Positions 41,491 to 49,357 of a stretch of 64,000 nt of DNA are shown one piece after another (positions within the stretch are counted from its first letter, which is position 1; each line of letters begins with the position of its first letter). Source of the stretch: JAKPCT01 sp029553165. Lineage in GTDB: Bacteria; Bacillota; UBA4882; UBA8346. The DNA is taken from NCBI GenBank assembly GCA_035359995.1, contig DAORZT010000003.1, positions 24,959-88,958 of the forward strand, in the 5' to 3' direction. The position numbers and the translations under genes are program-made. A model generated the notes under the pieces. The model did not search any database. It was not told the origin of the DNA and saw nothing but the letters and a program-made list of their open reading frames with translations.

Positions 41491-42030
41491 TCAAGGTTCA
41501 CTTAAGTATTTAGAAAAAACATTAACATACCTGCTGTCAAAGGTCACATTGGTAATCTCGGAATACTTAATCTTGGTCGGTTGTTCGTCCCAACATGTTC
41601 CTTCCAATATTCTGGCCGCATCGTCAGGATCTACTCCCGGACTATCCCAATAAATACCCAGACCAGCCCATGAATACTCTTGACTTGCATTTATCGCTAT
41701 TACTCCCCACGGCAATTGATATAAATAGTCTAAAAACTCCTGCTTTAACCGAAGTTTTTCTTCATAAGTAAATCTTTCATCTAAAAATAAAGCTTCTCCC
41801 AAAATACATAATGGGAAATGTTCCTTACCACCTATTGATGACCCGGATCTATCAAGCCATAATAAGGAATCAGGGTAATCGTTAATATCTAGCATTGGTT
41901 CAGAATCAAAAATTTCCTCAACCGAATAACCCCTTTTTAATTTGGTCATTACTTTTCGAAGTTCTGCTTTTACTTTTTGATATTTACCATAGAACAGTTG
42001 GGGAACTTCCAGGGTTATAGGTGTATTCAT
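41491..42030 (-). CDS. Hypothetical protein, possible immunity-like
   Basis: A 179-residue soluble protein without signal peptide or membrane segments. It is rich in acidic and aromatic residues (for example LLWLDRSGSSIGG, QEYSWAGLGIYWDSPG, GTCWDEQPTKIKYSE). A GAGAGGTG precedes the ATG. I recognise no family. Small acidic proteins of this size next to variable genes are often immunity proteins, but no partner toxin is adjacent, so this remains a guess. It lies in the four-gene insertion between aroQ and pepP. Confidence 0.6.
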   Translation of the reverse strand: MNTPITLEVPQLFYGKYQKVKAELRKVMTKLKRGYSVEEIFDSEPMLDINDYPDSLLWLDRSGSSIGGKEHFPLCILGEALFLDERFTYEEKLRLKQEFLDYLYQLPWGVIAINASQEYSWAGLGIYWDSPGVDPDDAARILEGTCWDEQPTKIKYSEITNVTFDSRYVNVFSKYLSEP

Positions 42031-42076
42031 AAATTAATTACACCTCTCTTAAAGAATACCTGTTCTTAACATTAAG

Positions 42077-42529
42077 CTATTCCCGTAAATTCTTCTTCAG
42101 ATAGATCATATCAACCAACTGGATATCGCCATCAAACATCAGGTGGTCGTAATTGTCGACAAAAAAATCCTTCACCCGATGGGACTGGACAAAGCCGCAA
42201 CTTTCATAAAACGATAAGGCCCGTGGCGTTTCACCGGTCCCGACAAGCATCGTCTGAAAGTCTTTTTGATAATAATCGCAGATGTATTTGATCAATGCCC
42301 TGCCATACCCTCGGCCCTGATATTTCTCATAGGTCGCAATGTTTTTCAACTCGCAGGTTTCACTGTCTAATGCCACTACTACACAGACACTCTTTAAATC
42401 ACCATCATATAAAGCAAACAAGTCTCCCTGTAGCAAGTACTTGTCGATCATATTCTCCTGCTCATCCGCCAACAACAATAAATCAAGAAACTGTTTCTTA
42501 TTTTCAGTAACTTTTTCAATTTTGATCAT
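42077..42529 (-). CDS. GNAT-family N-acetyltransferase
   Basis: A 150-residue acetyl-CoA-dependent acetyltransferase. Motif A is KNIATYEKYQGRGYGRALIKYI with the Q/RXXGXG/A pyrophosphate loop, followed by a C-terminal FYESCGF motif. The substrate is unknown; the sequence around LLLADEQENMIDKYL resembles uncharacterised GNATs of Clostridia. GAGG precedes the ATG. It is the first gene of the accessory group downstream of aroQ. Confidence 0.85.
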   Translation of the reverse strand: MIKIEKVTENKKQFLDLLLLADEQENMIDKYLLQGDLFALYDGDLKSVCVVVALDSETCELKNIATYEKYQGRGYGRALIKYICDYYQKDFQTMLVGTGETPRALSFYESCGFVQSHRVKDFFVDNYDHLMFDGDIQLVDMIYLKKNLRE

Positions 42530-42605
42530 AGCGTTATTTCCTCAGCAACTAATTCATCAAGTTATAATTTTCGTTAAATCGTCCGCGTTAGCAGATCGCC
42601 CTCAC

Positions 42606-43052
42606 TCAACCTTTCTTTTCACACAACAAACTCCAGATCGCCCGAAGCCCTAACAAGTAACTATCGACGCCAAAGCCCATGATCTGCCCGGTGGCGATCG
42701 GCGCAATCACCGAATGATGACGAAATTCTTCCCGTCTATGGACATTGCTCAAATGGACCTCAACCACCGGATGAGCGACACTCGCCAACGCATCACGTAA
42801 AGCGTAGCTATAATGAGTATATGCCCCGGGGTTAATCAGGATTGCCTGAGCCCATTCGGCTTCCGCCTGGATAGTATCGATTAATGCTCCTTCCGAGTTG
42901 CTTTGGAAGATCTTTAACGTAACTCCAAGTTCACTGGCGAGATTGGTTAACTGTTCATTGATCTCTGCCAAAGTGGTATGACCGTAAACTTCCGGTTCCC
43001 GTTTCCCCAGCCAATTAAGGTTCGGACCATGTAATACTAATACTCGATACAT
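42606..43052 (-). CDS. aroQ: 3-dehydroquinate dehydratase, type II
   Basis: Third step of the shikimate pathway. The N-terminus LHGPNLNWLGKREPEVYG holds the catalytic Arg and the Tyr loop; NPGAYTHYSYALRDAL and EVHLSNVHRREEFRHHSVI complete the active site. The dodecameric type II enzymes are about 145 residues; this has 148. It starts one base after aroB ends and is last in aroC-aroK-aroB-aroQ. Confidence 0.96.
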   Translation of the reverse strand: MYRVLVLHGPNLNWLGKREPEVYGHTTLAEINEQLTNLASELGVTLKIFQSNSEGALIDTIQAEAEWAQAILINPGAYTHYSYALRDALASVAHPVVEVHLSNVHRREEFRHHSVIAPIATGQIMGFGVDSYLLGLRAIWSLLCEKKG

Positions 43053-43053
43053 T

Positions 43054-44151
43054 TCAGATCGCCCCCATTTCGGTTAAAACCCCTTGGACCACGTCCAGCG
43101 GTATATCCGTTGCGATTTCCACTTCACCAAGGCGTTTTGGCATCACCCAACGCAACTTACCATACTCGACCTTTTTATCAAGGTTCATACTGTCGCAAAT
43201 CGCTGTAACCGCTAATTCCGGAATCCGGACCGGTAGATTTAATCCTGTCAGACACTTCTCCAGCAGTTCGATCAATGATGCATCTTTCAACAATCCGGTT
43301 TTAACTGCGATTCGTGTTGCAGCTACCATACCTAAGGCAACGGCTTCACCATGTCTAAATCGGTTGTAATTAGTGATACTTTCTAAACTATGACCGATGG
43401 TATGTCCAAAATTAAGGTACGCGCGGATTCCGGTTTCTTTTTCATCTTCTTCAACTACTGCCGCCTTAATCTTACATGAGCCAAGGACCACATAGGTCAT
43501 AAAATTGGAGTCCAGCTTGAGGATTGCTTCTCGCTCAGCTGCAACCAAATTAAAATAATTTTCATCCAGAATAATTCCATGCTTGATTACTTCCGCCATC
43601 CCCGCGCTCAACTCTCTTGGTGGCAATGTCTTTAAGGTAGTAACATCCGCAATTACCACATCCGGTTGATAAAATGCGCCAATCATGTTTTTACCAAGCG
43701 GATGGTTTACTGCCACTTTACCGCCGATACTGGAATCAACCTGCGCCAGTAAAGTGGTTGGGACCTGCACCAATCTTACCCCCCGCATATAGGTAGCGGC
43801 AACAAAACCGGTCAGATCACCGATCACTCCGCCGCCAAGGGCAATCAGTGTTGTCTTGCGGTCGTAACGATCATTCAGCAACCGATCGTAGATACGATTG
43901 GCTTGTTCCAATGATTTATATTCTTCGCCATCGGGAATCTCGATATAGTCAACCTGGTAACCGGCAGTTGTCAATGATAACAGCAATGGCTGTAAATACC
44001 ACTGGGCAACCGTCGGATTGGTTACGATTAAGATTCTTCCCTTAATTTGGTGTTCTTGAAGTAAACGTCCCGCCTCTTCAATCAATCCTTCACCAATCAA
44101 GATTGAATAGATACGGCTCTTCTCAGCTAAATGCAGTTTAACAGTCTCCAT
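43054..44151 (-). CDS. aroB: 3-dehydroquinate synthase
   Basis: NAD- and metal-dependent second step of the shikimate pathway. ALGGGVIGDLTGFVAATYMRG is the nucleotide-binding and substrate region, with DSSIGGKVAVNHPLGKN and metal-binding histidines in VIKHGI and LNFGHTIGHSLE. The ATG at 44151 follows a GAGG in the end of aroK; a TTG lies one codon upstream. Length is 365 residues. It overlaps aroK by 14 bases. Confidence 0.96.
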   Translation of the reverse strand: METVKLHLAEKSRIYSILIGEGLIEEAGRLLQEHQIKGRILIVTNPTVAQWYLQPLLLSLTTAGYQVDYIEIPDGEEYKSLEQANRIYDRLLNDRYDRKTTLIALGGGVIGDLTGFVAATYMRGVRLVQVPTTLLAQVDSSIGGKVAVNHPLGKNMIGAFYQPDVVIADVTTLKTLPPRELSAGMAEVIKHGIILDENYFNLVAAEREAILKLDSNFMTYVVLGSCKIKAAVVEEDEKETGIRAYLNFGHTIGHSLESITNYNRFRHGEAVALGMVAATRIAVKTGLLKDASLIELLEKCLTGLNLPVRIPELAVTAICDSMNLDKKVEYGKLRWVMPKRLGEVEIATDIPLDVVQGVLTEMGAI

Positions 44152-44665
44152 CAATCCTCAACCCTCTCCTCTTCATTTCTGCAAGAATATCAGCAATAAG
44201 CACTTCAGGATCCCAAAGCGAAGTATCAATTGCCAGGTCGGCATTGGCATAACAGCTGGCCCGTTCAGCAAGGAGTTGCTTGATCCTTGCCAATGGATCT
44301 GCTACTTGCAATAACGGACGATTGGTATCTCTGGACGCCCGTTGGTAGATCACCTCCGGCGCAGCAGTTAAACAAACAATCAGACTGCTTGGCCGCAGTT
44401 GGTGGATATTCTCCGGATTAAGGGGGAAACCCCCGCCGGTCGCGATCACTTTCTTCTCAGCAGAAGCTAATTCCTTTGCGACACTGGCTTCCAGTTGCCG
44501 AAAATAACTCTCACCCTTTTCCGCAAAGATCCGGGGAATTGAACAACCTGCTTTCTGCTCAATCAATTTATCAGTATCAAGATACTCCCAGTTCAAACGT
44601 TTCGCTAAAGCCTTTCCAAGCGTAGATTTACCGGTAGCCATAAATCCAATTAAGACTATATTCAT
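44138..44665 (-). CDS. aroK: Shikimate kinase
   Basis: Phosphorylates shikimate at O3. The Walker A is GFMATGKSTLGKAL, the shikimate-binding Asp is in EYLDTDKLIE, and VIATGGGFPL provides the GGG motif; RPLLQV-type lid residues follow. Length is 175 residues. It overlaps aroC by 4 bases and aroB by 14, so the aro genes are translated together. Confidence 0.95.
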   Translation of the reverse strand: MNIVLIGFMATGKSTLGKALAKRLNWEYLDTDKLIEQKAGCSIPRIFAEKGESYFRQLEASVAKELASAEKKVIATGGGFPLNPENIHQLRPSSLIVCLTAAPEVIYQRASRDTNRPLLQVADPLARIKQLLAERASCYANADLAIDTSLWDPEVLIADILAEMKRRGLRIDGDC

Positions 44666-45861
44666 TGGGCAGTTACCCGCTTTTGATATTCAGTATAGTA
44701 ATTGTGGACGTCTGCCAAAGTAGAACCCGAAAAGTTTTCAAGGAAAGCGTCTGCCAATACCCAACAGGCCATCGCTTCCGCTACCACCGCTGCCGCAGGT
44801 ACGGCACAGACATCAGAACGCTCCACACTGGCGCTAACAACTTCTTTAGTCTGAAGATCAACTGTCTGGAGTGGTTGGTACAAAGTCGGGATTGGTTTCA
44901 TTGCCAACCGAATCCGGATCAGTTCGCCATTACTGATGCCACCCTCAATTCCACCGGCATTGTTGGTTTGACGATAGAAGTTTCTTTCCTGACTGTAATA
45001 AATCTGGTCATGGACTTCCGAACCGAACAGACCCGCCACTTGAAAGCCAAGTCCAATCTCCACTCCCTTAATCGCTGGAATACTCATCAGTGCTGCAGTT
45101 AACCGGGCATCCAACCGCCGGTCCCAATGAACATGACTGCCTAAGCCAACAGGAATCCCACTGGCCAGTACCTCAATCACTCCTCCTAATGAATCCCCGC
45201 GTTCTTTTGCCTGATCGATCTGGTTGATCATTGCTTCCGCAGCGGCCGGATCCGGAGTTGCAACAGGAGAATTAGCAACATTGAAACGGTATACCGCCAA
45301 ATCTTCAGGTACCTCCGTAGCAACAGCCTTACCGATCTGCAGGACGCCACTGAAGACCTCAATCCCAAATTCGCCGAGCAGTTTCCTGGCTACCGCTCCC
45401 ACTGCCACCCGCATGGCAGTTTCTCTGGCACTGGCACGTTCTAAAATATTACGCAGATCCTGATGTCCATATTTTAAAGCTCCGGCCAGATCAGCATGTC
45501 CCGGTCGCGGTTTTGTAACCGTGGCGGCGATCTGCGATAGTCTTTGATCAGCAGCAATAGTTACCGTCTCCGGTGTTTCAAGCTTCTCTACGGACATCAC
45601 CTGCGACCAGCGTTCCCAGTCTTTATTCTCAATCTGTAACGCGATTGGCGACCCTAACGTCAGACCACCACGTACCCCTGACAGAATAGTTACCTGATCG
45701 CCTTCGATCTTCATCCGGCCACCCCGTCCATAGCCTTGCCGCCGCCGGTCCAAATCCCGTTGAATGTCCAAGGCTGTTAATGGCAGATTAGCCGGAAATC
45801 CCTCTATTATTGCAGTTAAAGCCGGTCCATGTGATTCCCCGGCAGTCAGAAAACGGATCAT
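44662..45861 (-). CDS. aroC: Chorismate synthase
   Basis: FMN-dependent last step of the shikimate pathway. Signature blocks are GESHGPALTAIIEGFPANLPL (beginning GESHGPAL), RRRQGYGRGGRM, KPRPGHADLAGALKYG and RASARETAMRVAVGAVA. Length is 399 residues, the usual Firmicutes size. AAGGAG precedes the ATG. It is first in the aro unit, and a promoter with a perfect TATAAT is found about 80 bases upstream. Confidence 0.96.
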   Translation of the reverse strand: MIRFLTAGESHGPALTAIIEGFPANLPLTALDIQRDLDRRRQGYGRGGRMKIEGDQVTILSGVRGGLTLGSPIALQIENKDWERWSQVMSVEKLETPETVTIAADQRLSQIAATVTKPRPGHADLAGALKYGHQDLRNILERASARETAMRVAVGAVARKLLGEFGIEVFSGVLQIGKAVATEVPEDLAVYRFNVANSPVATPDPAAAEAMINQIDQAKERGDSLGGVIEVLASGIPVGLGSHVHWDRRLDARLTAALMSIPAIKGVEIGLGFQVAGLFGSEVHDQIYYSQERNFYRQTNNAGGIEGGISNGELIRIRLAMKPIPTLYQPLQTVDLQTKEVVSASVERSDVCAVPAAAVVAEAMACWVLADAFLENFSGSTLADVHNYYTEYQKRVTAQ

Positions 45862-45937
45862 CTTGTATGAACTCCTTGATAGTGTAGCTATTATTGTGAT
45901 TAAAGCCCGTCCAGGGCTTGCACAAATGATAATTTAA

Positions 45938-45966
45938 ATTATAAATGAATTCGTCCTATAAAGCAA
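45938..45966 (-). promoter_or_regulatory. aro operon promoter
   Basis: On the minus strand TTGCTT (45961-45966) and a perfect TATAAT (45938-45943) are 17 bases apart. Start near 45931, about 70 bases before aroC. A 6-bp hairpin AAGCCC/GGGCTT (45903-45919) would lie in the leader. Confidence 0.6.
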
Positions 45967-46006
45967 TTTTTGGATCAAAAAAGAACCAAAACTTATTTAT
46001 TTAATC

Positions 46007-47083
46007 TCATAACAACTCTTTGAAATCACTTTCTTTGATCGTTTTAATCAGTCTCCTGATATCTGCAACCCGATCTTTGGCAATGACCATTAAGACATCC
46101 GGAGTCTCAACAATGATCAGTCCGTCGATTCCCAGGGTTACTACCGGTTTTTCTTGATTAACGATAATACTGTCACTGGTATCCAGCCCAAGGTGGCGCG
46201 CCATAATCACATTGCCATGATTGTCAGGATTAAAAGTCCGTTCCAACGCAAGCCAATTACCCAAATCATCCCATTCAAAATCAGCAATAAAGACCGTTAA
46301 GCGCTTCACCCGTTCTAACAGACCGTAATCAACCGAGATTGCCGGTAAGTTGGAATAAATCCTGTTCGCGCTGGTATTGTCTTGGTCTAAAGCAAACGTT
46401 AATTGAGTCAATCCCTTATATAACTCCGGTAAGTAATCAGCAATTGCCTGCAACAGGTAATCATTGCGCCAGATACTGATACCGCCGTTCCACAGATAAT
46501 CACCGCTGGTTAAATAACTTTTAGCAGTTTCTAAATCAGGCTTCTCGGTGAAACGTTTTACAGTATAATAAGATAACCCAGCACTCTCACCCAACAGTTC
46601 ACCCCTTTGAATATAACCGTAGCCGGTTTCGGGGCGGGTCGGGATCGTACCGGGGATTACCGGAAGATTGGTCTGACTGCAATAAGAACACCCAGCTTTT
46701 AAAAACTCTTGCCACACCTCCGGTTTTTTTACCCAAAGATCACTTGGCATAAAAGCCACTACCGGATTTTCTTTTGGAAATCGCTGCTTAATAGTGAATG
46801 CAGCTAGTCCAACTGCCGGTGCCGTGTTGCGGCTTTCCAGTTCAACGATAATATTCTCGTCTGGCAGGAAAGGCAGTTGCTTCCGAACCTCCGCTTCATA
46901 AGCAACATTGGTCACCACCATTATCCTGCTACATTCAGCTAAATCCCGTATTCGGGCTACTGTCGCCTGGAGTAAAGATTGCTCGTCAAAGAGCTTTAAC
47001 AGCTGTTTGGGGTAATTCGACCGGCTCAACGGCCAAAACCGTTCACCCCGGCCTCCGGCTAAAATGACATAAATTGGCTGCAT
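46007..47083 (-). CDS. manC: Mannose-1-phosphate guanylyltransferase
   Basis: Makes GDP-mannose from mannose 1-phosphate and GTP for polysaccharide synthesis. The nucleotidyltransferase loop is ILAGGRGERFWPLSR, with PVVAFMPSDLW, GYGYIQRG, the FTEKP motif and WNGGISIWR. At 358 residues it has the catalytic and short C-terminal left-handed helix parts but no fused mannose-6-phosphate isomerase. The ATG at 47083 follows GGGAG. It begins 16 bases after sat ends and probably shares its transcript. It may feed the polysaccharide cluster at 51-64 kb. Confidence 0.9.
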   Translation of the reverse strand: MQPIYVILAGGRGERFWPLSRSNYPKQLLKLFDEQSLLQATVARIRDLAECSRIMVVTNVAYEAEVRKQLPFLPDENIIVELESRNTAPAVGLAAFTIKQRFPKENPVVAFMPSDLWVKKPEVWQEFLKAGCSYCSQTNLPVIPGTIPTRPETGYGYIQRGELLGESAGLSYYTVKRFTEKPDLETAKSYLTSGDYLWNGGISIWRNDYLLQAIADYLPELYKGLTQLTFALDQDNTSANRIYSNLPAISVDYGLLERVKRLTVFIADFEWDDLGNWLALERTFNPDNHGNVIMARHLGLDTSDSIIVNQEKPVVTLGIDGLIIVETPDVLMVIAKDRVADIRRLIKTIKESDFKELL

Positions 47084-47099
47084 CACCCAATCTCCCGGA

Positions 47100-48257
47100 T
47101 CAATTGATTAAATTATGATAGTACTCCATTAAAATCTGCGAAATCTCCGGTCTGGTAAACTCCTCCGGCAATTGCATCCCTTCACTAAGCATCTGCCGGA
47201 CTTTAGTCCCACTAAGAAAGATCTGACGGTCGCTCTGGTGAGGACAGGTCTTTGCCGAAGCCATATTCCCGCATTTAGTGCAGAAGAAGGTATTCTCAAA
47301 TTTAAGAATATCAATACCAATCTCTTCTGGTGCAAATTGATCAAAGATGTTTTGGGCATCATAGGTACCATAATAGTTACCGACCCCGGCATGGTCCCGG
47401 CCGACGATAAAATGAGTACAACCATAATTCTTACGCACCAACGCATGGAAAACCGCTTCTTTTGGTCCGGCGTAACGCATCGCTGCCGGAAAAACACTTA
47501 ATTTCACCCGATTGCTTGGATAGTAGTTAGCGATAATCACTTCATAACAACGCATCCTGATTTCCGCCGGTATATCACCCGGTTTCGTAAACCCCACCAA
47601 CGGATGAATCAGCAGCCCATCAACCATCTCCAGCGCAACTTTCTGCAAGTATTCGTGCGCCCGGTGAATCGGGTTCCGCGTTTGAAAGGCAACAACACTC
47701 TTCCAGTTTCTTGCCTCAAATTCTCCACGTAACTGTTTGGGTGTTAAACGATAATTACCAAACTCCCGGGGCAGGTTCGCTTTTACTGCTTTGACTTTAC
47801 CCCCCAGCAATATTTCCCCTTTTGAAAACAGATAATTCACTCCGTCATGCTTCTTATCTAAAGTTCCATAGACGGATAATGCTTCTTCCTGCCGGTTGCG
47901 GTGATAAATTGCTTCAACCTGCATAATTCCTAACAAAACTTCTTTCGGCGAAACCAGAGCAACAAGATCACCCTCAAAGTACTTGCTTGATAATTCAACC
48001 GGGATACTCAAAGTTATTGGTATTGTCCAGACCAGTCCGTTTGCCAGGCGATTATGATGTAATACCCCCAAGTAATCTTTCTCGTTCATAAACCCTGTTA
48101 AAGGGCTAAATGCCCCATTGGCAATTAACTCCAGATCAGATATCTCAACCGAATCTAACACAATCTTCTTTAATCCCGGCAGTTCTTCCTGATACTTTAA
48201 GACTTCTTCCGGAGATAAGTAATTTTCAACTAAAACTCCACCATGCGGAGTGATCAT
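47100..48257 (-). CDS. sat: Sulfate adenylyltransferase (ATP sulfurylase)
   Basis: Forms adenosine 5'-phosphosulfate from sulfate and ATP. The archaeal/bacterial homo-oligomeric type is recognised by the HXXH-containing QTRNPIHRAHEYLQK, GRDHAGVGNYYG, and a C-terminal zinc-ribbon-like CTKCGNMASAKTCPH; the N-terminal PUA-like domain starts HGGVLVENYL. Length is 385 residues. No APS kinase, APS reductase, or sulfate transporter gene is adjacent, and the next gene is manC, so the fate of APS is not shown here. Confidence 0.93.
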   Translation of the reverse strand: MITPHGGVLVENYLSPEEVLKYQEELPGLKKIVLDSVEISDLELIANGAFSPLTGFMNEKDYLGVLHHNRLANGLVWTIPITLSIPVELSSKYFEGDLVALVSPKEVLLGIMQVEAIYHRNRQEEALSVYGTLDKKHDGVNYLFSKGEILLGGKVKAVKANLPREFGNYRLTPKQLRGEFEARNWKSVVAFQTRNPIHRAHEYLQKVALEMVDGLLIHPLVGFTKPGDIPAEIRMRCYEVIIANYYPSNRVKLSVFPAAMRYAGPKEAVFHALVRKNYGCTHFIVGRDHAGVGNYYGTYDAQNIFDQFAPEEIGIDILKFENTFFCTKCGNMASAKTCPHQSDRQIFLSGTKVRQMLSEGMQLPEEFTRPEISQILMEYYHNLIN

Positions 48258-48389
48258 GCTGATACCCCTTTCTAAATATACCTAGTCATAAAACCCAATC
48301 GTTTTTTCTCTAACTTTAACTTATGCCGCACGTAATAAAACTGACAGTACTTTAATCATTATTTAAAAATTGTAAAAAAGTTCCTACTT

Positions 48390-48418
48390 TTGAAGGAAAT
48401 TAACCTGATCTGTAGAAA
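48390..48418 (+). promoter_or_regulatory. candidate promoter of the lipase gene pair
   Basis: TTGAAG (48390-48395) and TAGAAA (48413-48418) are 17 bases apart on the plus strand, about 58 bases before the first ATG. The -10 match is weak. The rest of the 200-base divergent gap before sat shows no other clear element. Confidence 0.35.
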
Positions 48419-48475
48419 AAGGATTTCGAACACTCTAATAGACATTTAATGAGTTTATGAGTGGAGTTGATATTG

Positions 48476-49354
48476 ATGTTTAAACTCAAAAGTAAACTGA
48501 GAATAACGTTAATCTGTATTACCGCATTCATTTTAATCATTGTTGTCCTGGACATAAGTAAAAAATTACGCTTTAAAACAATGATGGAAAACTACCTCAA
48601 GAGGGAATACGGTAAAGAGTTTGTAGTGACAAAGCTTCACTATTACTGGCAGGAACTTGGTGGTTCAACAGTGATTGGCGGGATCGCTTATCCCAAAGAT
48701 GATCCGGATTTAAAGTTTGATATTGGTACCGCTGCCAATGAAAATATCCCTCCAGAGAGACGGACCTTTGGTGAGACATATATTCGGGATTACTGGGAGA
48801 AACAAAAAGACAAAGAACTCAAAGCAATTTTAAATAACGACTTAGTATCTGCCATGATTTTAGCTACTTATAAGCGGAGTGAATTAAATGGGAAGACAAT
48901 TGATATCGATAAAGCTGAACAATTATTTAAAGATCGGATTGATCTAAGCATTCGTTACGGCACGTTTGTCAGTTTAGAAGATTATAATCAGCGTTTAGAT
49001 GAATTTATAAATTTGGCGACAGGAAATTTATCAACTAATCAAGCCGAAAATCTGTTCAATATTATTAAAAAGTTACAAAATCCCAACTACAAAGAAATAG
49101 ATTTAGAAATCACCTATTTTAACAAGGAACATGAAAAAAAAGTGAAAAAAGCTCCCAAAGATCATCTTTTTGGACGAGTATCTGAATTTGTTGAGTTTGA
49201 ACCAAATGATCGTGGCATAGTACTTTGTCGATTTCTCATTAACGACTTAAATAGCATAAATAAGCCAGAAGATATTAGCAATTTAATATATTCAAGAGCA
49301 AGTTACTTACATCAATACAGTCTAATTAATAATGAAAATGAAACGGAGAATTAA
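48476..49354 (+). CDS. Membrane-anchored protein of unknown function (YfjL-like), possible immunity protein
   Basis: A 292-residue protein with one N-terminal membrane helix (LRITLICITAFILIIVVL, about residues 8-26) and the remainder predicted outside the cytoplasm. The segment just after the helix, ENYLKREYGKEFVVTK followed by AYPKDDPDLKFDI, resembles the start of YfjL-like proteins of Bacillota, which are of uncertain role. No Cys lipobox is present. The ATG at 48476 follows GTGGAG. It is 3 bases from the lipase gene and clearly co-expressed. An extracytoplasmic protector against that lipase is a reasonable but untested idea. Confidence 0.6.
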   Translation: MFKLKSKLRITLICITAFILIIVVLDISKKLRFKTMMENYLKREYGKEFVVTKLHYYWQELGGSTVIGGIAYPKDDPDLKFDIGTAANENIPPERRTFGETYIRDYWEKQKDKELKAILNNDLVSAMILATYKRSELNGKTIDIDKAEQLFKDRIDLSIRYGTFVSLEDYNQRLDEFINLATGNLSTNQAENLFNIIKKLQNPNYKEIDLEITYFNKEHEKKVKKAPKDHLFGRVSEFVEFEPNDRGIVLCRFLINDLNSINKPEDISNLIYSRASYLHQYSLINNENETEN

Positions 49355-49357
49355 AAA

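Noticed and set aside
45903..45919. AAGCCC/GGGCTT hairpin as a terminator of manC
   Set aside because: Only 6 bp and three T follow on the minus strand; it lies downstream of the likely aro promoter, so it is more probably a leader hairpin or chance.
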